Source of the DNA: Eikenella glucosivorans
Lineage (GTDB): Bacteria; Pseudomonadota; Gammaproteobacteria; Burkholderiales; Neisseriaceae
Direction of reading: 5' to 3'
Assembly (NCBI RefSeq): GCF_016025525.2
Contig: NZ_JACSGR010000006.1
Location: forward strand, 180,240-244,239
Length of the DNA stretch: 64,000 nt
Part shown: piece after piece, positions 60,505-64,000 of the stretch
Position numbering within the stretch: the first letter of the stretch is position 1
Layout: each line of letters opens with the position of its first letter
The notes under the pieces: generated by a model
Seen by the model: only the letters and a program-made list of their open reading frames with translations
What the model was told of the DNA's origin: nothing
Databases searched by the model: none
Position numbers and translations under genes: made by a program

Positions 60505-61004
60505 CGCGAAAAAGCAGCCTATAGCGAAAAAGCAGCCTATAATTATTGGGTAAGGAGCAGGCTGCTTTCTGGTTTTCAGGTAGCCTGCACCTAATACGAC
60601 ACAAACCGTGCACGAAATGCAAGACCTGTTTTACTGCTGCTTGGCAGGCAGTGATGTCGAACGCTGTTGCACCCTTGCTACCGCGCTCGTCCGATTTTGT
60701 TTTCTTGGAAAAGATTTTCGCGCCCGAAGCCGATATTTTTTGTTTTGTATTTTTGCCCGTGCAAAAGTCCTTCCGTTTCAAATACGATTTCGGCTGGGGA
60801 CAGATAATCGACAGCCGCGAAAATTGGACGGCAGGCGAAACCGCCGCATTGGGGGCAGCGGTAAACCGTGTTGCAAAAAATATTTTTTCAGGTAGCCTTT
60901 AGCGGCTGCCGGCTTTGCCGCAAGCCGCCGCACTTTTTTCAGGTAGCCTCAAGCAGTTTCAAGCAGCCCCAAACAATCAACAATCGAGAGATGGAAAGAA
61001 CCCA
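60505..61004. other. 500-bp gap before trpA with no convincing gene
   Basis: Paired GCAGCCTATA segments and an Eikenella DUS (about 60575) form a possible PFL terminator near 60520-60595. The middle is a mixed region with open frames on both strands that overlap one another. More DUS copies sit at about 60887 and 60938. It could be the remains of a decayed gene. Confidence 0.45.
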
Positions 61005-61778
61005 ATGAAACGCATCTTCCAACACCCGCAAGGCCGTAAAGCCCTTGTTACCTACATCACCGCCGGCGATCCCAGCCTGGAAACCACACTGGAGCTGATG
61101 CACAGCCTCGCCGCCAACGGTGCCGACATCATCGAGCTGGGCGTGCCCTTTTCCGATCCGATGGCCGACGGCCCCACCATCCAGCGCGCCGCCGAACGCG
61201 CCCTGGCACAAGGCGTAACGCTCGCCGACGTGCTCGACACCGTGCGCCGCTTCCGCCAAAGCAACCAAAACACCCCCGTGGTGCTCATGGGCTACCTGAA
61301 CCCCATCCACAAAATGGGCTATGCCGAATTCGCCCGCGCCGCCGCCCAAGCCGGCGTAGACGGCGTGCTCACCGTCGACAGCCCGATCGAAACCATCGCC
61401 CCGCTGCACGAAGCGCTCAAAGCCGAACACATCGATACCATCTTCCTCATCGCCCCCACCACCGGCGAAGCGCGCATGGCCAAAATCGCCAAACTCGCTT
61501 CCGGCTTCGTGTATTACGTTTCCCTCAAAGGCGTAACCGGTTCGGCCAGCCTGAATACCGCCGAAGTGGCAGACAAAGTCGCCGTGTTGCGCCGCCATGT
61601 GCCGATTCCGATTTGTGTGGGCTTCGGCATCAGCGACGCTGAGAGCGCGCGGCAAATCGCCACCGTGGCCGACGGTGTGGTCATCGGCAGCCGCATCGTG
61701 AAGGAAATCGAAGCCAATCCCGGCCGAGAAAGCGAAGCGGTGGGCAGATTGGTGAGAAGCCTGAAAGACGCCATCTGA
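61005..61778 (+). CDS. trpA: Tryptophan synthase alpha subunit
   Basis: TrpA cleaves indole-3-glycerol phosphate to indole for TrpB. The 257-residue TIM barrel starts MKRIFQHPQGRKALVTYITAGDPS. It has the catalytic Glu in IIELGVPFSDPMADGPTIQ with the Asp close by, and phosphate-loop residues in VTGSASLN and GFGISDAESARQIATVADGVVIGS. TrpB is not in the window. Confidence 0.96.
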   Translation: MKRIFQHPQGRKALVTYITAGDPSLETTLELMHSLAANGADIIELGVPFSDPMADGPTIQRAAERALAQGVTLADVLDTVRRFRQSNQNTPVVLMGYLNPIHKMGYAEFARAAAQAGVDGVLTVDSPIETIAPLHEALKAEHIDTIFLIAPTTGEARMAKIAKLASGFVYYVSLKGVTGSASLNTAEVADKVAVLRRHVPIPICVGFGISDAESARQIATVADGVVIGSRIVKEIEANPGRESEAVGRLVRSLKDAI

Positions 61779-61809
61779 GGCTACCTGAAAAATCGAGGTT
61801 GCCCGATAC

Positions 61810-62046
61810 ATGACACGTAGAGAATTAATTTGCTTGGGCGAACGCATCATGGCAGCGGAAGACGACGAAGCCCTGCTGGAAGAACTGATGGCGCAGTTCG
61901 ACCGCCATGTGCCGCACCCCGAAGGCAGCGGCCTGTTTTTCTACCCTGAAGGCTGGAACGCCCGCCACGGCAGCTTGGCCGATTACGCCCCGACGGCGGA
62001 AGAAGTGGTGGATGCCTGCCTGGCCTACCGGCCAATTTGCCTGTAA
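61810..62046 (+). CDS. Colicin/pyocin-type bacteriocin immunity protein, orphan
   Basis: The 78-residue protein matches the E-colicin/pyocin immunity fold (Im7/Im9): an acidic helix pair MAAEDDEALLEELMAQFDRH and the hallmark HPEGSGLFFYPEGWN (equivalent to HPSGSDLIYYP). EEVVDACLAYR then forms the last helix. Such proteins bind and block nuclease bacteriocin domains. No bacteriocin gene is adjacent; it lies alone between trpA and accD. The ATG has GCCC upstream and little RBS. Confidence 0.82.
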   Translation: MTRRELICLGERIMAAEDDEALLEELMAQFDRHVPHPEGSGLFFYPEGWNARHGSLADYAPTAEEVVDACLAYRPICL

Positions 62047-62183
62047 AAACGCCCGCAGCCGGGCAAAATCCTTGCGGCCTTTACAAAACTTGCCTAAACC
62101 GCCGCCATTAGCTACCATCCCGCCCGACTGTTGTGTTGCCCCAGCGGCAAACAAAATCCAATTAGGAGCAAATGGAGTAAATC

Positions 62184-63047
62184 ATGAGTTGGCTCGACAA
62201 AATCCTCCCCCCAAAAATCAAACGCGAAGACAACGGCAAATCCGGCGTGCCCGAAGGCCTGTGGCGCAAATGCCCCGCCTGCGCCGAAGTATTGTATGCG
62301 TCTGATTTGGAACACAATCACCAAGTCTGCCCCAAATGCGGGCACCACAACCCGCTCAGCGCCCGCGAGCGACTCGATCTGCTGCTGGACGAAAACGGCC
62401 GCGAAGAAATCGGCGAGAGCGTGAAGCCCACCGACATCCTCAAGTTTAAAGACAGCAAAAAATACCCCGACCGCCTCAGCGCCGCACGCAAGGCCACCGG
62501 CGAAAACGACGCGCTGGTGGTGATGAAGGGCGAGATGGACGGGCTGCCGGTGGTGGTGGCCGCGTTTGAGTTCCGCTTTATCGGCGGCTCGATGGGCTCG
62601 GTGGTGGGCGAACGCTTCGTGCGCGGCGTGCGTGCGGCGGCGGAGCACGGCTGCGCCTTCGTGTGCGTGGCCGCTTCTGGCGGGGCGCGTATGCAGGAAG
62701 GCCTCAGCTCGCTGATGCAGATGACCAAAACCAGCGCCGTGCTGCACTTGTTGAATGACAAGCAGCTGCCGTTCATTTCGGTGCTCACCGATCCCACCAT
62801 GGGCGGCGTGTCCGCCAGCTTCGCCTTTTTGGGCGACGTGGTGCTGGCCGAGCCGAACGCGCTGGTGGGCTTCGCCGGCCCGCGCGTGATCGAGCAGACC
62901 GTGCGCGAAAAACTGCCGGAAGGCTTCCAGCGCGCCGAGTTCCTGCTGGAAAAGGGCGCCATCGACCAGATTGTGGATCGCCGCGAAATGAAGGCACGGA
63001 TTGCCAAACTCATCCGCCTGCTGCGCAACCAGCCGGTGGCGGCTTAA
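62184..63047 (+). CDS. accD: Acetyl-CoA carboxylase carboxyltransferase subunit beta
   Basis: AccD with AccA transfers the carboxyl group to acetyl-CoA, the committed step of fatty acid synthesis. The 287-residue product has the zinc finger CPACAEVLYAS...CPKCGHH (about residues 32-56) and the crotonase fold with AASGGARMQEGLSSLMQM and SVLTDPTMGGVSASFAFLGD. Complete and typical. Strong AGGAG ribosome site (62164-62168). Confidence 0.97.
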   Translation: MSWLDKILPPKIKREDNGKSGVPEGLWRKCPACAEVLYASDLEHNHQVCPKCGHHNPLSARERLDLLLDENGREEIGESVKPTDILKFKDSKKYPDRLSAARKATGENDALVVMKGEMDGLPVVVAAFEFRFIGGSMGSVVGERFVRGVRAAAEHGCAFVCVAASGGARMQEGLSSLMQMTKTSAVLHLLNDKQLPFISVLTDPTMGGVSASFAFLGDVVLAEPNALVGFAGPRVIEQTVREKLPEGFQRAEFLLEKGAIDQIVDRREMKARIAKLIRLLRNQPVAA

Positions 63048-63067
63048 GCAGAGGTGTCAGGATAGGG

Positions 63068-63100
63068 AACAGGCCGGAGCGAAACCCGGCCTGTTTGGTT
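63068..63100 (+). terminator. accD terminator
   Basis: AACAGGCCGG and CCGGCCTGTT pair perfectly with an 8-nt loop, then TGGTTT. Confidence 0.8.
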
Positions 63101-63231
63101 TGAATGTTGTCTGGATGGTTTGAATGAGATACCGTATTCCGTGTCAACATAAATTTTCAATAAATTTGCAAATCGCAGACACGGCAAAGCAGCAACGGTT
63201 AAAACCGGTGCTGTTTTATTTTGTGCTCCGT

Positions 63232-63243
63232 TTCAGGCAGCCT
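63232..63243 (-). other. Simonsiella-type DUS overlapping the IS110 stop codon
   Basis: TTCAGGCAGCCT is the complement of AGGCTGCCTGAA. The transposase TGA stop is part of it. Confidence 0.7.
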
Positions 63244-63923
63244 TGCGGTGTCTTTCCTGATCGAAAGGCTGGCCGGATTTCAGCACGGCATAGGCGTATT
63301 TGACGATTTTACACATCATCAGAATATACACCTGCTTCGGATGCTTGCCCTGTTTTATCTTTTGCTCAAACCAAGGCCGCCACAGCTTGCTTCGCAGGCA
63401 GACTATCCGGGCGGGGATATACAGGGCTTTGCGCACAAATTTATCACCCATCTTGGATACCTTGGTCATCTTTACGCTGGTGCCCGAATCTTTGACCATG
63501 GGCGACAAACCCAAATAGCTAATCAGTTTGCGGCTGTTCGGAAACTTGTCAATATCGACCAGTACGGAGAGCAGCCAAGTGGCCGTGATTTGACCTACCC
63601 CGTCTATGGTTTGCAGTAGTTCATGCTGCCTGTTCAATTCCGCATCCTGCTCAATCAGGCTTTGCATTTCCTGCCGGCATTGCGCGATTTCGGATTCCAA
63701 CAACCCAATCACCCTATCCAAACTATCTTGCGTTGCCCAATCGGCCACCTTGCGCCGGTTGGTTTCCATGTTCAACAGTACGGTGAGCTGCTCGACACGG
63801 CGGCTCAGGCATTTGAGGGTATTGCGGCTGGCAGACAGGGGCTGCCACAGGGGCGGGTTTTCCCGCTGGCAGTAGTCGGCTATCAGCTTGGCATCCTGTT
63901 TGTCGGTTTTGGTACGCCTTAGC
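63233..63923 (-). pseudogene. 5'-truncated IS110-family transposase, diverged copy
   Basis: About 230 residues remain, from LRRTKTDKQDAKLIADYC to RHRKAA. The C-terminal domain is intact (LLQTIDGVGQITATWLL), but the first catalytic Asp and Glu are lost, so it is inactive. It differs from the complete copy at 22361 at many positions. Homology ends at CGCCTTAG (63915-63922), where unrelated DNA begins. Confidence 0.85.
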
Positions 63924-64000
63924 TGTAGAAAATAACCGCGTTGTTTACACCACAGGTTGAGAAAAATAAGCCTGCAACACCTCAAACGGCGTATCGCCGT
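63924..64000. mobile_element. End of another insertion sequence, cut by the window edge
   Basis: The DNA that interrupts IS110 starts TGTAGAAAATAACCGCG. On the minus strand it encodes the end of a frame (GDTPFEVLQAYFSQPVV then stop), like the C-terminus of an integrase-fold transposase. TG at the border is typical of an IS terminus. The family cannot be fixed from 77 bp. Confidence 0.5.

Noticed and set aside
60546..60902. 118-residue frame between the PFL gene and trpA
   Set aside because: Begins and ends in DUS-encoded text (FSGSL), has no motif, and equally long frames exist in the other frames.

Overview
The window comes from a Neisseriaceae chromosome, almost certainly Eikenella. The main clue is the 12-mer AGGCTACCTGAA and its complement TTCAGGTAGCCT, which recurs in most gaps to the right of about 10.8 kb and is the Eikenella dialect of the Neisseriaceae DNA uptake sequence (DUS). 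The gene content fits: ccoNOQP with a separate ccoI, ubiK, PivNM-like IS110 transposases, and trpA next to accD. Most core genes are GC-rich; the left island, one gene at 40.6-41.5 kb and the IS110 copies are AT-richer.

1-10.8 kb is an accessory island. It holds an EcoR124-like (type IC) restriction-modification locus in the order hsdM, rhuM, hsdS, RAYT transposase with REP palindromes, hsdR. On the opposite strand is the remnant of a MukBEF/Mks-type SMC complex, with two intact small subunits and only the C-terminal end of the ATPase, cut off next to glmS. The uptake sequences here are mostly of Neisseria type (AGGCCGTCTGAA, ATGCCGTCTGAA, AGGTCGTCTGAA), so the island was probably imported from a Neisseria. 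hsdS carries nine G between its two halves, and loss or gain of one G gives an immediate stop. It also has 12-bp tandem repeats in the central spacer and a duplicated 3' end. The locus is therefore a strong candidate for phase-variable DNA specificity.

10.8-24 kb: glmS, tRNA-Pro(GGG), ihfA with a MerR-like gene, an M61 peptidase, ccoNOQP (cbb3 oxidase), serS, a PHP phosphatase, two small unknown genes, a complete IS110-family transposase and a methyltransferase. 24-41.5 kb: an Imm63-like orphan, radA, an esterase, uppP, a dsbA-like gene, a SPOR protein, comM, ubiK, ttcA, a CPBP protease, DUF4189 and DUF6678 genes, hemH, ftsK and an AT-rich foreign gene. 41.8-57 kb: ccoI (copper supply for the cbb3 oxidase), a periplasmic TPR-like protein, nnrE, a PA14-like membrane protein, parE, rlmJ, a Sel1 protein, trpD, yqeY, trpG, a NYN-LOTUS protein and a SCO copper chaperone. 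57-64 kb: tRNA-Leu(CAA), a PhnD-like binding protein without a signal peptide, the ACT/PFL pair, trpA, an orphan colicin-type immunity gene, accD, and a second, diverged IS110 copy broken by another insertion sequence.

Two repeat layers overlie the genes. One is a mosaic repeat of up to about 75 bp that nearly always ends in a DUS, seen in some fifteen copies and mostly intergenic. The other is a set of paired palindromes starting with GTAG (REP/BIME type) in three sequence classes. Only one RAYT transposase is present in the window. Inverted DUS pairs serve as likely terminators throughout.
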